Positions 7,055 through 12,605 of a stretch of 12,605 bases of DNA are shown here, piece after piece (position 1 is the first letter of the stretch; each line of letters begins with the position of its first letter). A model generated the notes under the pieces. It had not been told where the DNA came from. It searched no databases and saw only the letters and a program-made list of their open reading frames with translations. The position numbers were made by a program, and so were the translations under genes. This DNA is from Clostridiales bacterium (GTDB lineage Bacteria > Bacillota > Clostridia > Peptostreptococcales > Anaerovoracaceae), in NCBI GenBank assembly GCA_012511395.1, contig JAAZGD010000081.1:1-12605 (forward strand). The letters run 5' to 3'.

Positions 7055-10000
7055 CTATTCCTCTTCTATTAAATCTTCCAGGTCCTCATCCTCTAAAGGT
7101 TTATCCTCAAGAGACTGAATCTCCTTGGGGTCTCCTTTAAATTCCGGGAAATTCTCCAGCTCTGAACTTTCCTTGATCTCTATTTCTTCCTCTTCATCAG
7201 AAAGCACTCTTACATCAAGGCCCAGTGACTGCATTTCCTTAATAAGTACCTTGAAGGATTCAGGAATGCCTGATTCAGGAATGTTGTCGCCTCTTACAAT
7301 AGCTTCATAAGTCTTAAGTCTTCCTGATATATCATCGGATTTCACAGTCAATATTTCCTGCAAAGTGTAGGCTGCTCCGTAAGCCTCAAGGGCCCACACC
7401 TCCATCTCTCCGAAACGCTGTCCGCCAAACTGAGCTTTACCTCCAAGAGGCTGCTGAGTAACAAGGGAATAAGGTCCTGTACTTCTTGCATGAATCTTAT
7501 CATCTACAAGATGATGAAGCTTCATCATGTACATATATCCTACAGTTACAGGGTTGTCGAAAGCCTCTCCTGTTCTTCCGTCCCTTAAGCGAACCTTTCC
7601 CGTTTCTGGGAATCCCGATTCTTTCATCAGCTCCAAAATATCCATTTCGCTGGCGCCATCAAATACGGGAGTTGATATATACCAGTCTCTCTTCTTTGAT
7701 ACAAGACCTAAGTGGACCTCAAGAACCTGGCCTACGTTCATACGGGAAGGCGCACCCAGAGGATTCAGCATTACTTCAAGAGGTACACCGTCATCCATAA
7801 AAGGCATATCCTCTTCAGGTAGTATCCTTGATATAACACCCTTGTTGCCATGGCGTCCTGCCATCTTGTCCCCTACGGAAACCTTTCTCTTCGTTGCCAC
7901 GTAAACTCTTACAATCTTGTTTACTCCCGGCGACAGTTCATCTCCGTTTTCCTTTGAAAAAACTCTCACCTCTACAACTATTCCTGTCTCTCCGTGAGGA
8001 ACCTTTAAGGAGGTGTCTCTTACCTCTCTTGATTTTTCTCCGAAGATTGCCCTTAAAAGCTTTTCCTCGGCAGTAGGCTCAGTCTCACCTTTAGGTGTAG
8101 TCTTTCCCACAAGAATATCCAAAGAAGTTACTTCAGCTCCTATTCTCACGATTCCCTCTTCATCAAGATCCTTTAAGGACTCAGGAGAAACTCCCGGAAT
8201 ATCCCTTGATATTTCTTCAGGGCCCAGCTTTGTATCTCTTGCTTCCACTTCATACTCTTCAATATGAATGGAGGTTAAATCATCATCCATAATAAGACGC
8301 TCATTCAATATGATGGCATCTTCATAGTTATAGCCCTCCCAGGTCATAAAGCCTACAAGGAGGTTTTTACCTAAAGCGATTTCACCGTTGTCTGTGGAAG
8401 GACCGTCAGCTATGACTTCTCCGCTTTCCACCTTTTCCCCTTGGTATACGATAGGCTGCTGATTAATGCAGGTGCCCTGATTGCTCCTCTTAAACTTTAG
8501 GAGATTGTATGTGTCAACACCTTCGCCGTCTTCTCTGTTAATTACAATTCTCTCGGCATCCACATACTTGACGCGGCCCGTGTTTCTGGCAAGAACCACA
8601 ACTCCCGAGTCGCAGGCTGCCTTATGCTCTATACCTGTTGCAACGATAGGCGCTTCTGTAACCATCAAAGGCACCGCCTGACGCTGCATGTTGGAGCCCA
8701 TAAGAGCTCTGTTGGCATCATCATTTTCAAGGAAAGGTATCATGGCTGTAGCCACAGACACTACCTGCTTTGGAGAAACGTCCATATAGTCTATATGCTC
8801 TCTTGGAACAAGGTCGATTTCACCGCCTGCACCTTGAGATGCTACTTTTAAGTTTATAAAATATCCTCTTGAATCAAGAGGCTCATTGGCTTGTGCAATC
8901 ACAAGCATTTCCTCTTCATCTGCTGTCAGATACTCAATTTTATTGGTTACTCTGCCTTCTCCCTTTTCTACAAGTCTGTAGGGAGTTTCAATAAATCCAT
9001 ATTCGTTTACTCTTCCATACGTTGTAAGAGAACCGATAAGCCCAATATTTGGACCTTCAGGAGTCTCAATGGGGCACATTCTGCCATAATGGGAGTAGTG
9101 AACGTCACGAACATCAAAGCCTGCTCTCTCTCTCGTTAAACCACCCGGTCCCAAAGCAGAAAGCCTTCTTTTATGTGTCAGCTCAGCAAGAGGATTGGTC
9201 TGGTCCATAAACTGAGAAAGCTGGGAGGACCCGAAAAACTCCTTAATGGCTGCAGTAACAGGTCTTATGTTCATAAGAGCCTGAGGAGTTATGACTTCAA
9301 TATCCTGAATAGTCATTCTTTCCTTTACTACACGCTCCATCCTTGAAAGGCCTATTCTAAACTGGTTCTGTAACAGCTCGCCCACTGTACGAAGCCTTCT
9401 GTTTCCAAGATGATCAATATCATTCACATTCCCCACGCCGTAATTTAAATTGAGAACGTAGGAGAAGGAAGCCAATATATCTTCCTTTGTTATATGCTTA
9501 GGCGACAATCTGTTTTTATTCCTTAGAATCTCTTCTAGTAAATCCTTCTTCTTCGTGTTTTCCAGGATTTCCTTAAGCACAGGGAAAAACACCTTTTGAG
9601 GATATTTGCCTTCCTCTGTCCCAAGCTTGACGAATTTTTTAAGCTCTACAAAGTTATTCCCTATAACCTTAGTTTTCTGTTCTTCGTCGAACTTTCCCCT
9701 AACCCAGACAGCTTCCACTCCTGCATTTTCAATGGCAAAGCTCAACTCTCTTGTTATATAGTCGCCATTTGAAGTTAAAACCTCACCTGTCACAGGATCA
9801 TAAACATCTTCTGCTGCCTTACATCCAAAAATCCTGTTTGAAAGACCCAGTTTCTTATTGTACTTATATCTTCCTACTTTCGCTAAGTCATATCTTTTGG
9901 GGTCAAAAAACATGGACTCCAATAAGCCCTTGGCACTTTCCAGTGTAGGGGGCTCTCCCGGTCTCTGTTTTCTGTAAATTTCCTTCAGACCTTCTTCCTG

Positions 10001-10681
10001 ACTTCTTGTAGTGTCCTTTTCAAGAGTTTTTAGCAATCTTGGATCATCACCGAAAAGTTCGATAATCTCTTCGTTGGTCCCAACACCTATTGCTCTTAAC
10101 AGGGTAGTGGCAGGCTGTTTTCTGGTCCTGTCAATACGAACTGATATCACTTCATTGGAATCAGTTTCATACTCAAGCCATGCTCCCCTGTTAGGAATAA
10201 CAGTGGTGGAGTAAAGCTTCTTGTTGGACTTGTCAATAGACATGTCATAATAAGGTCCGGGGCTTCTCACAAGCTGTGTTACCACAACTCTTTCTGCCCC
10301 GTTATATATAAATGTGCCTTTGTCGGTCATAAGGGGGAAGTCTCCCATAAAGACTTCCTGTTCCTTAACCTCTCCTGTTTCCTTGTTAATAAGTCTTACC
10401 TTAACCTTCAAGGGAACAGCATAAGTACCGTCTCTGTCCTTACATTCCTCTTCCTCCCATTTAGGAGGGTCGCTTAGAGAATGGCTGACAAATTCCAAGG
10501 CTAAATTTCCTGCATAATCTTCAATTGGAGAAACATCCTCAAAAACTTCCTTCAATCCTTCTTCTATGAACCAATTATAGGATTCAGTCTGTATTTGTAT
10601 GAGGTTGGGCATCTCCGTAACTTCGTTAATTTTAGAATAACTCATACGGGTTTTTCGTCCAAATTTAACGGGTTTCGGCAT
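7055..10681 (-). CDS. rpoB: DNA-directed RNA polymerase subunit beta
   Basis: The second large core subunit, 1208 aa from the ATG at 10679-10681 (start MPKPVKFGRK). A GTG three codons upstream (10688-10690) overlaps the AAGGAG at 10690-10695 and so cannot use it; the ATG sits 8 nt from it. The rifampicin-pocket segment (about residues 485-512) reads SSQLSQFMDQTNPLAEL and continues THKRRLSALGPGGL. D493, H503 and S508, matching E. coli D516, H526 and S531, are all wild type, so sensitivity is expected. GYNYEDAI (about 783-790) and GDKMAGRHGNKG, with active-site lysines K939 and K947, are intact. The C-terminus is a strongly acidic tail rich in E and D. No frameshift or inserted domain is seen. 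It follows the DUF523 gene, with a candidate promoter between them. Confidence 0.98.
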   Translation of the reverse strand: MPKPVKFGRKTRMSYSKINEVTEMPNLIQIQTESYNWFIEEGLKEVFEDVSPIEDYAGNLALEFVSHSLSDPPKWEEEECKDRDGTYAVPLKVKVRLINKETGEVKEQEVFMGDFPLMTDKGTFIYNGAERVVVTQLVRSPGPYYDMSIDKSNKKLYSTTVIPNRGAWLEYETDSNEVISVRIDRTRKQPATTLLRAIGVGTNEEIIELFGDDPRLLKTLEKDTTRSQEEGLKEIYRKQRPGEPPTLESAKGLLESMFFDPKRYDLAKVGRYKYNKKLGLSNRIFGCKAAEDVYDPVTGEVLTSNGDYITRELSFAIENAGVEAVWVRGKFDEEQKTKVIGNNFVELKKFVKLGTEEGKYPQKVFFPVLKEILENTKKKDLLEEILRNKNRLSPKHITKEDILASFSYVLNLNYGVGNVNDIDHLGNRRLRTVGELLQNQFRIGLSRMERVVKERMTIQDIEVITPQALMNIRPVTAAIKEFFGSSQLSQFMDQTNPLAELTHKRRLSALGPGGLTRERAGFDVRDVHYSHYGRMCPIETPEGPNIGLIGSLTTYGRVNEYGFIETPYRLVEKGEGRVTNKIEYLTADEEEMLVIAQANEPLDSRGYFINLKVASQGAGGEIDLVPREHIDYMDVSPKQVVSVATAMIPFLENDDANRALMGSNMQRQAVPLMVTEAPIVATGIEHKAACDSGVVVLARNTGRVKYVDAERIVINREDGEGVDTYNLLKFKRSNQGTCINQQPIVYQGEKVESGEVIADGPSTDNGEIALGKNLLVGFMTWEGYNYEDAIILNERLIMDDDLTSIHIEEYEVEARDTKLGPEEISRDIPGVSPESLKDLDEEGIVRIGAEVTSLDILVGKTTPKGETEPTAEEKLLRAIFGEKSREVRDTSLKVPHGETGIVVEVRVFSKENGDELSPGVNKIVRVYVATKRKVSVGDKMAGRHGNKGVISRILPEEDMPFMDDGVPLEVMLNPLGAPSRMNVGQVLEVHLGLVSKKRDWYISTPVFDGASEMDILELMKESGFPETGKVRLRDGRTGEAFDNPVTVGYMYMMKLHHLVDDKIHARSTGPYSLVTQQPLGGKAQFGGQRFGEMEVWALEAYGAAYTLQEILTVKSDDISGRLKTYEAIVRGDNIPESGIPESFKVLIKEMQSLGLDVRVLSDEEEEIEIKESSELENFPEFKGDPKEIQSLEDKPLEDEDLEDLIEEE

Positions 10682-10689
10682 TTTACTCA

Positions 10690-10695
10690 CTCCTT
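10690..10695 (-). promoter_or_regulatory. Shine-Dalgarno that fixes the rpoB ATG start
   Basis: AAGGAG lies 8 nt before the ATG at 10679-10681. Its last G is the first base of the in-frame GTG at 10688-10690, which rules that GTG out as the start. Confidence 0.88.
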
Positions 10696-10701
10696 AAATA
10701 T

Positions 10702-10720
10702 ATGAAAAACGGCATTTCAT
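10702..10720 (-). other. Inverted repeat in the rpoB leader
   Basis: ATGAAA and TTTCAT form a 6-bp stem with a 7-nt loop, TGCCGTT, ending 6 nt before the rpoB ribosome binding site. It would lie within the 5' leader of a transcript from the promoter at 10732-10760. The stem is AU-rich and weak, and its function is unknown. Confidence 0.3.
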
Positions 10721-10731
10721 GGCAATATAAT

Positions 10732-10760
10732 ATTTTATTACAAGCAATCCTCTTAGTCAA
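10732..10760 (-). promoter_or_regulatory. Candidate sigma-A promoter for rpoBC
   Basis: The -35 TTGACT (10755-10760) and -10 TAAAAT (10732-10737) are separated by exactly 17 bp. Each matches the consensus at five of six bases. The -35 overlaps the last sense codons and stop of the DUF523 gene. Transcription would start near 10725 and give a leader of about 44 nt with a complete ribosome binding site. Read from sequence only; AT-rich DNA gives chance matches. Confidence 0.55.
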
Positions 10761-11262
10761 TAGATTTTTCTTGCAATTTTACATTATTTGCCATAATCTC
10801 TTCAGTCTCCAGAGCCTTGAGAACTTCATTGGCCTCTGAAAGACTGTCTTCATTAAACACTAAAAAGCCCTGTTTCCTGAGCATCTCCACCGCTACTCCT
10901 TCTCCCGGGATTCTGTTCCCTGAAAAGGTGCCGTCATAAATGATGGAAGATCCACAGGTGGGACTTCTTTCTTTCATTATTGCAAAGGCTATATCATTCT
11001 CCTTTGCGATTCTTACAGCTTCCCTTGACCCTTTTATGAACTCTTCTGTTACGTCTTCTCCAAGTCTGTTAAAGACCTTGTCCCCTCTTCTCTGACAATC
11101 AGAGCGAGGAACTTCAAGACCGCCGAAAACTTCAGGGCAAAAAGGTATAAGCCTACCCTCCTCCTTCCACTTAAGAAAGAGAGGCTCCTTAAAATCAACA
11201 GGCTTTCCATCGTACCTCACAAGGTCGCCGTACAAGCAACCACTAATCAGCACTTTTTTCAA
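10753..11262 (-). CDS. DUF523 family protein, TudS-like (possible thiouracil desulfidase)
   Basis: A small cytoplasmic protein of 169 aa with the DUF523 (YbbK) pattern. It has SGCLYG with C9 followed by RYDGK, then CPEVFGGLEVPR with C42 and E44, and KERSPTCGS with S100 and C103 followed by IYDGTFSG and the PGEGV segment. Characterised members (TudS) use an iron-sulfur cluster held by three cysteines to remove sulfur from 4-thiouracil. C9, C42 and C103 are the likely ligands here, and E44 and S100 lie where catalytic residues are reported. The reaction for this protein is inferred, not shown. I place the start at TTG 11260-11262, 6 nt after AAAGGAG, giving MKKVLISGC. An upstream in-frame TTG at 11278-11280 precedes that site. 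Its position between rplL and rpoB, behind a terminator-like hairpin and ahead of a promoter, is unusual. The C-terminal tail after about residue 150 is not recognisable. Confidence 0.88.
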   Translation of the reverse strand: MKKVLISGCLYGDLVRYDGKPVDFKEPLFLKWKEEGRLIPFCPEVFGGLEVPRSDCQRRGDKVFNRLGEDVTEEFIKGSREAVRIAKENDIAFAIMKERSPTCGSSIIYDGTFSGNRIPGEGVAVEMLRKQGFLVFNEDSLSEANEVLKALETEEIMANNVKLQEKSID

Positions 11263-11268
11263 AGCTTT

Positions 11269-11275
11269 CTCCTTT
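11269..11275 (-). promoter_or_regulatory. Shine-Dalgarno that fixes the DUF523 TTG start
   Basis: AAAGGAG lies 6 nt before the TTG at 11260-11262. The alternative TTG at 11278-11280 lies upstream of this site. The GTG at 11251-11253 would leave a 15-nt spacer, too long. Confidence 0.8.
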
Positions 11276-11278
11276 ACC

Positions 11279-11320
11279 AAAAAACTCTTTCGGCTCCTGT
11301 TAAAACACCCGGAACCGAAA
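11279..11320 (-). terminator. Intrinsic terminator or attenuator after rplL
   Basis: TTTCGGTTCC (11311-11320) and GGAGCCGAAA (11288-11297) form a 10-bp stem with one G-U pair. Three bases later comes a run of six T (11279-11284). The 13-nt loop can itself pair (TGTT with AACA). The T-run ends 3 nt before the DUF523 ribosome binding site. A competing pairing of CCGGAA (11331-11336) with TTCCGG (11309-11314) would take up part of the left arm. A partial terminator between rplL and rpoB is known in E. coli. Here it would set how much transcription enters the DUF523 and rpoBC genes. Confidence 0.75.
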
Positions 11321-11340
11321 CCCCCTTATTTTCCGGTAAA

Positions 11341-11706
11341 TTATTTCAGCTCTACTTGTGCTCCTGCTTCTTCAAGCTGTGCCTTTATTGCATCGGCTTC
11401 AGATTTCTCGATATTTTCTTTTACATTCTGGGGAGCGCCGTCAACTAAATCCTTGGCTTCCTTAAGACCAAGACCTGTAAGCTCTCTTACAACCTTGATA
11501 ACCTTGATTTTCTCTGCTCCTGCCGCTATCAATGTAACTGTGAATTCAGTCTTTTCTTCTTCTGCTGCTCCACCGTTTCCATTAGCTGCTACTGCAACGG
11601 GAGCTGCTGCTGATACGCCGAACTCTTCCTCACAAGCCTTTACAAGCTCGTTAAGCTCCAATACTGTCATGCCTTTTATGGCTTCGATTATTTGATCCTT
11701 ATTCAT
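11341..11706 (-). CDS. rplL: 50S ribosomal protein L7/L12
   Basis: The stalk protein, 121 aa, present in several dimers per ribosome; it recruits and activates the translational GTPases, including EF-G and EF-Tu from the same locus. The N-terminal dimerisation domain (about 1-30) starts MNKDQIIEAIKGM. The flexible hinge (about 33-52) is rich in A, G and N, and the C-terminal domain (about 53-121) contains GAEKIKVIKVVRELTGLGLK and ends in AGAQVELK. The ATG at 11704-11706 has AAGGAG at 11713-11718 with a 6-nt spacer. It lies 37 nt after rplJ, with no terminator between them, so both share the L10 leader control. Differences in L12 and L10 dose are presumably set at translation. Confidence 0.98.
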   Translation of the reverse strand: MNKDQIIEAIKGMTVLELNELVKACEEEFGVSAAAPVAVAANGNGGAAEEEKTEFTVTLIAAGAEKIKVIKVVRELTGLGLKEAKDLVDGAPQNVKENIEKSEADAIKAQLEEAGAQVELK

Positions 11707-11743
11707 TTTATTCTCCTTAAATATTTATAATACTATCTCTAAA

Positions 11744-12238
11744 TTACTCTGTTTTAGCATCGCTTATTGCTTGCAATGTGCGAACAAACTTTGATACAGG
11801 GGACTGAATGCTTCCCATAAACTTGGCTATGAGCACTTCTCTTGAAGGAATGGCTGCTATCTCTGTCATGCCTTCATGGTCATAATATACACCTTCCACA
11901 ATACCGGCCTTGAAAGCCATCTTTTTAAACTCTTTAATAGATTCGTTTATAACTCTTGCTGAGCTTGTAGGGTCATCATAGCTGAATGCAAATGCGCTTG
12001 GTCCCTTTAAGTCATCTACAAGAGGTGCAAAGTCGCTTCCCTCAATGGCTCTCTTAACCATGGTGTTCTTGTATATTGAGTAGTCCACATTTGCCTCTCT
12101 CAGCTTTTTTCTCATGGTATTTGCTTCTTCAACTGTAATGCCAAGATAATCAACGATTACAGCAGACTTCGCTTTGCTGAATTTCTCTTTAATCTCATCT
12201 ATCACCAGTTGCTTTTGAGCTTTTATTGCATCTGACAT
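11744..12238 (-). CDS. rplJ: 50S ribosomal protein L10
   Basis: A protein of 164 aa that anchors the L12 dimers to 23S rRNA at the stalk base and, as the L10-L12 complex, represses its own operon by binding the mRNA leader. The N-terminal rRNA-binding domain includes VDYLGITVEEANTMRKKLRE and the YKNTMVKRAI segment. The C-terminal helix after about residue 140 is the site for L12 dimers. Length is normal for a Firmicute. The ATG at 12236-12238 has AAAGGAG at 12245-12251 with a 6-nt spacer. A perfect palindrome lies 2-3 nt further upstream. The gene is preceded by a complete L10-leader attenuator. Confidence 0.98.
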   Translation of the reverse strand: MSDAIKAQKQLVIDEIKEKFSKAKSAVIVDYLGITVEEANTMRKKLREANVDYSIYKNTMVKRAIEGSDFAPLVDDLKGPSAFAFSYDDPTSSARVINESIKEFKKMAFKAGIVEGVYYDHEGMTEIAAIPSREVLIAKFMGSIQSPVSKFVRTLQAISDAKTE

Positions 12239-12253
12239 ATTTATCTCCTTTCT

Positions 12254-12273
12254 TTGCCAAAACCTTTTGGCAA
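12254..12273. repeat. Perfect 20-bp palindrome in front of the rplJ ribosome binding site
   Basis: Arms TTGCCAAAA and TTTTGGCAA meet across a central GG on the minus strand (9 bp if the loop closes fully, 7 bp with a 6-nt loop). It starts 23 nt downstream of the attenuator T-run and ends only 2-3 nt before the SD at 12245-12251. No T-run follows, so it is not a terminator. It is not part of the L10-binding fold that I can draw. It could stabilise the mRNA, tune rplJ translation, or be a DNA operator; none of these is shown. Confidence 0.6.
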
Positions 12274-12296
12274 GAATAATAGTTTCGGTACCCTAT

Positions 12297-12332
12297 AAAA
12301 AACCTCGTTTTCTTTTAAAAAGACAAACGAGG
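12297..12332 (-). terminator. Attenuator terminator of the L10 leader
   Basis: CCTCGTTT (12325-12332) and AAACGAGG (12303-12310) form an 8-bp stem, and the inner loop can pair further. It is followed directly by six T (12297-12302). It overlaps the antiterminator, in which 12328-12336 pairs with 12346-12355, so only one of the two can form. Confidence 0.85.
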
Positions 12333-12391
12333 ACAACACTTTATATTGTACCTCGGCGGGTTATTAAGCTTGCGCTCCCGCTGTCTTAGGT
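12297..12391 (-). ncRNA. L10 leader, ribosomal-protein autoregulatory RNA
   Basis: A cis-acting mRNA leader of the rplJL operon, read in transcription order. An ACCT/AGGT stem (12388-12391 with 12350-12353) is followed by an asymmetric AAGACA internal loop like a kink-turn. Next come a GCGGG/CCCGC stem (12377-12381 with 12356-12360) and a GCAA tetraloop closed by AGC/GCT. This resembles the known L10-binding site. The antiterminator pairs CGAGGTACAA (12346-12355) with TTGTCCTCG (12328-12336), with one bulged T. It uses the AGGT of the protein-binding stem on one side and the left arm of the terminator on the other. L10-L12 binding would thus block the antiterminator and allow termination, as described for B. 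subtilis rplJL. The upstream limit and transcription start are not clear: a TACAAT near 12405 lacks a good -35, so read-through from rplA is possible. Confidence 0.88.
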
Positions 12392-12420
12392 TGATTTTCA
12401 ATTGTAATTTGGTTAAAAGG

Positions 12421-12605
12421 CTAAATCTTCTGCGGATTTACCTTAACCCCGGGACTCATGGTTGTTGCAAGTGTAACAGATTTTAAATACTGACCTTTTG
12501 CTGCCGCAGGCTTTGCCTTAATTACAGCCTCAAGGAGAGCTTTAAAGTTATCTGCCAACTTTTCTGCTCCGAAGGAAACCTTTCCGATAGGCGTATGGAT
12601 AATAT
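12421..12605 (-). CDS. rplA: 50S ribosomal protein L1, C-terminal fragment (cut by window edge)
   Basis: The last 60 codons and TAG stop (12421-12423) of L1, which binds 23S rRNA at the mobile L1 stalk near the E site. The visible part reads IIHTPIGKVSFGAEKLADNF and then KALLEAVIKAKPAAAKGQYL, ending MSPGVKVNPQKI. The PIGK, KPAAAKG and MSPGVKV segments are family hallmarks. The start lies beyond position 12605. It precedes the L10 leader, as in the common rplK-rplA-rplJ-rplL order. The end after GVKV is slightly different from and shorter than in B. subtilis, which seems ordinary variation. Confidence 0.97.
   Translation of the reverse strand, partial: IIHTPIGKVSFGAEKLADNFKALLEAVIKAKPAAAKGQYLKSVTLATTMSPGVKVNPQKI

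Noticed and set aside
7486..7904. Overlapping plus-strand open frames opposite rpoB
   Set aside because: Two frames overlap each other and the well-conserved rpoB. Neither translation resembles a protein family, so they are shadow frames.
10697..10725. A second promoter-like pair TTGCCA, 17 bp, TATATT in front of rpoB
   Set aside because: Its transcription start would fall in or next to the rpoB SD, near 10690, leaving an mRNA with almost no leader. The pair at 10732-10760 gives a workable leader, so this one is more likely a chance AT-rich match.
12403..12412. TACAAT as a -10 element for the L10 leader
   Set aside because: No acceptable -35 lies 16-18 bp upstream; the bases there are near AAGATT. 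It cannot be called a promoter from sequence alone.

Overview
The window is an almost fully packed block of information-processing genes, all transcribed from the minus strand (right to left). In transcription order they are: the 3' end of rplA (L1), the L10 leader with an attenuator, rplJ (L10), rplL (L7/L12), a small DUF523 (TudS-like) gene, rpoB, rpoC, rpsL (S12), rpsG (S7), fusA (EF-G) and the 5' end of tuf (EF-Tu). This is the rplKAJL-rpoBC-str arrangement of bacterial chromosomes. The host looks like a Firmicute, most likely of the Clostridia. S12 has the longer Gram-positive form (140 aa, with an extra stretch before PQKRGVC). RpoC lacks a large insertion in its trigger loop. RpoB and RpoC resemble the Bacillus proteins closely. 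Shine-Dalgarno (SD) sequences are strong, and the rplJ leader is controlled by a terminator, as in Firmicutes. The genus cannot be told from the sequence.

Right part (about 10.7-12.6 kb): the rplA C-terminus is followed by a 182-nt gap. It holds an L10-type leader RNA with a visible L10-binding fold, an antiterminator and an intrinsic terminator. A separate perfect 20-bp palindrome lies against the rplJ ribosome binding site. rplJ and rplL follow. After rplL comes a second intrinsic-terminator-like hairpin, directly in front of the DUF523 gene. The DUF523 reading frame ends in a good sigma-A promoter match (TTGACT, 17 bp, TAAAAT) that would drive rpoBC.

Middle (about 3.3-10.7 kb): rpoB and rpoC encode complete beta and beta-prime subunits with intact catalytic and zinc-binding residues. 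rpoC starts at TTG behind a small hairpin that can cover its ribosome binding site.

Left part (1-3.3 kb): the str operon (rpsL, rpsG, fusA, tuf). The rpsL-rpsG gap is long for this operon (160 nt) and rich in inverted repeats with mutually exclusive pairings, a candidate S7-type autoregulatory element. The genes act together: L10/L12 recruit and stimulate EF-G and EF-Tu, S12 and S7 build the 30S subunit, and RpoB/RpoC make up the RNA polymerase core.

Most of the window is ordinary core genome. The unusual items are the DUF523/TudS-like gene enclosed between a terminator and a promoter at the rplL-rpoB junction, and the unexplained RNA structures in the rplJ, rpsG, rpsL and rpoC leaders. I found no mobile element, CRISPR array, tRNA or rRNA. 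No gene-free stretch exceeds 300 bases.
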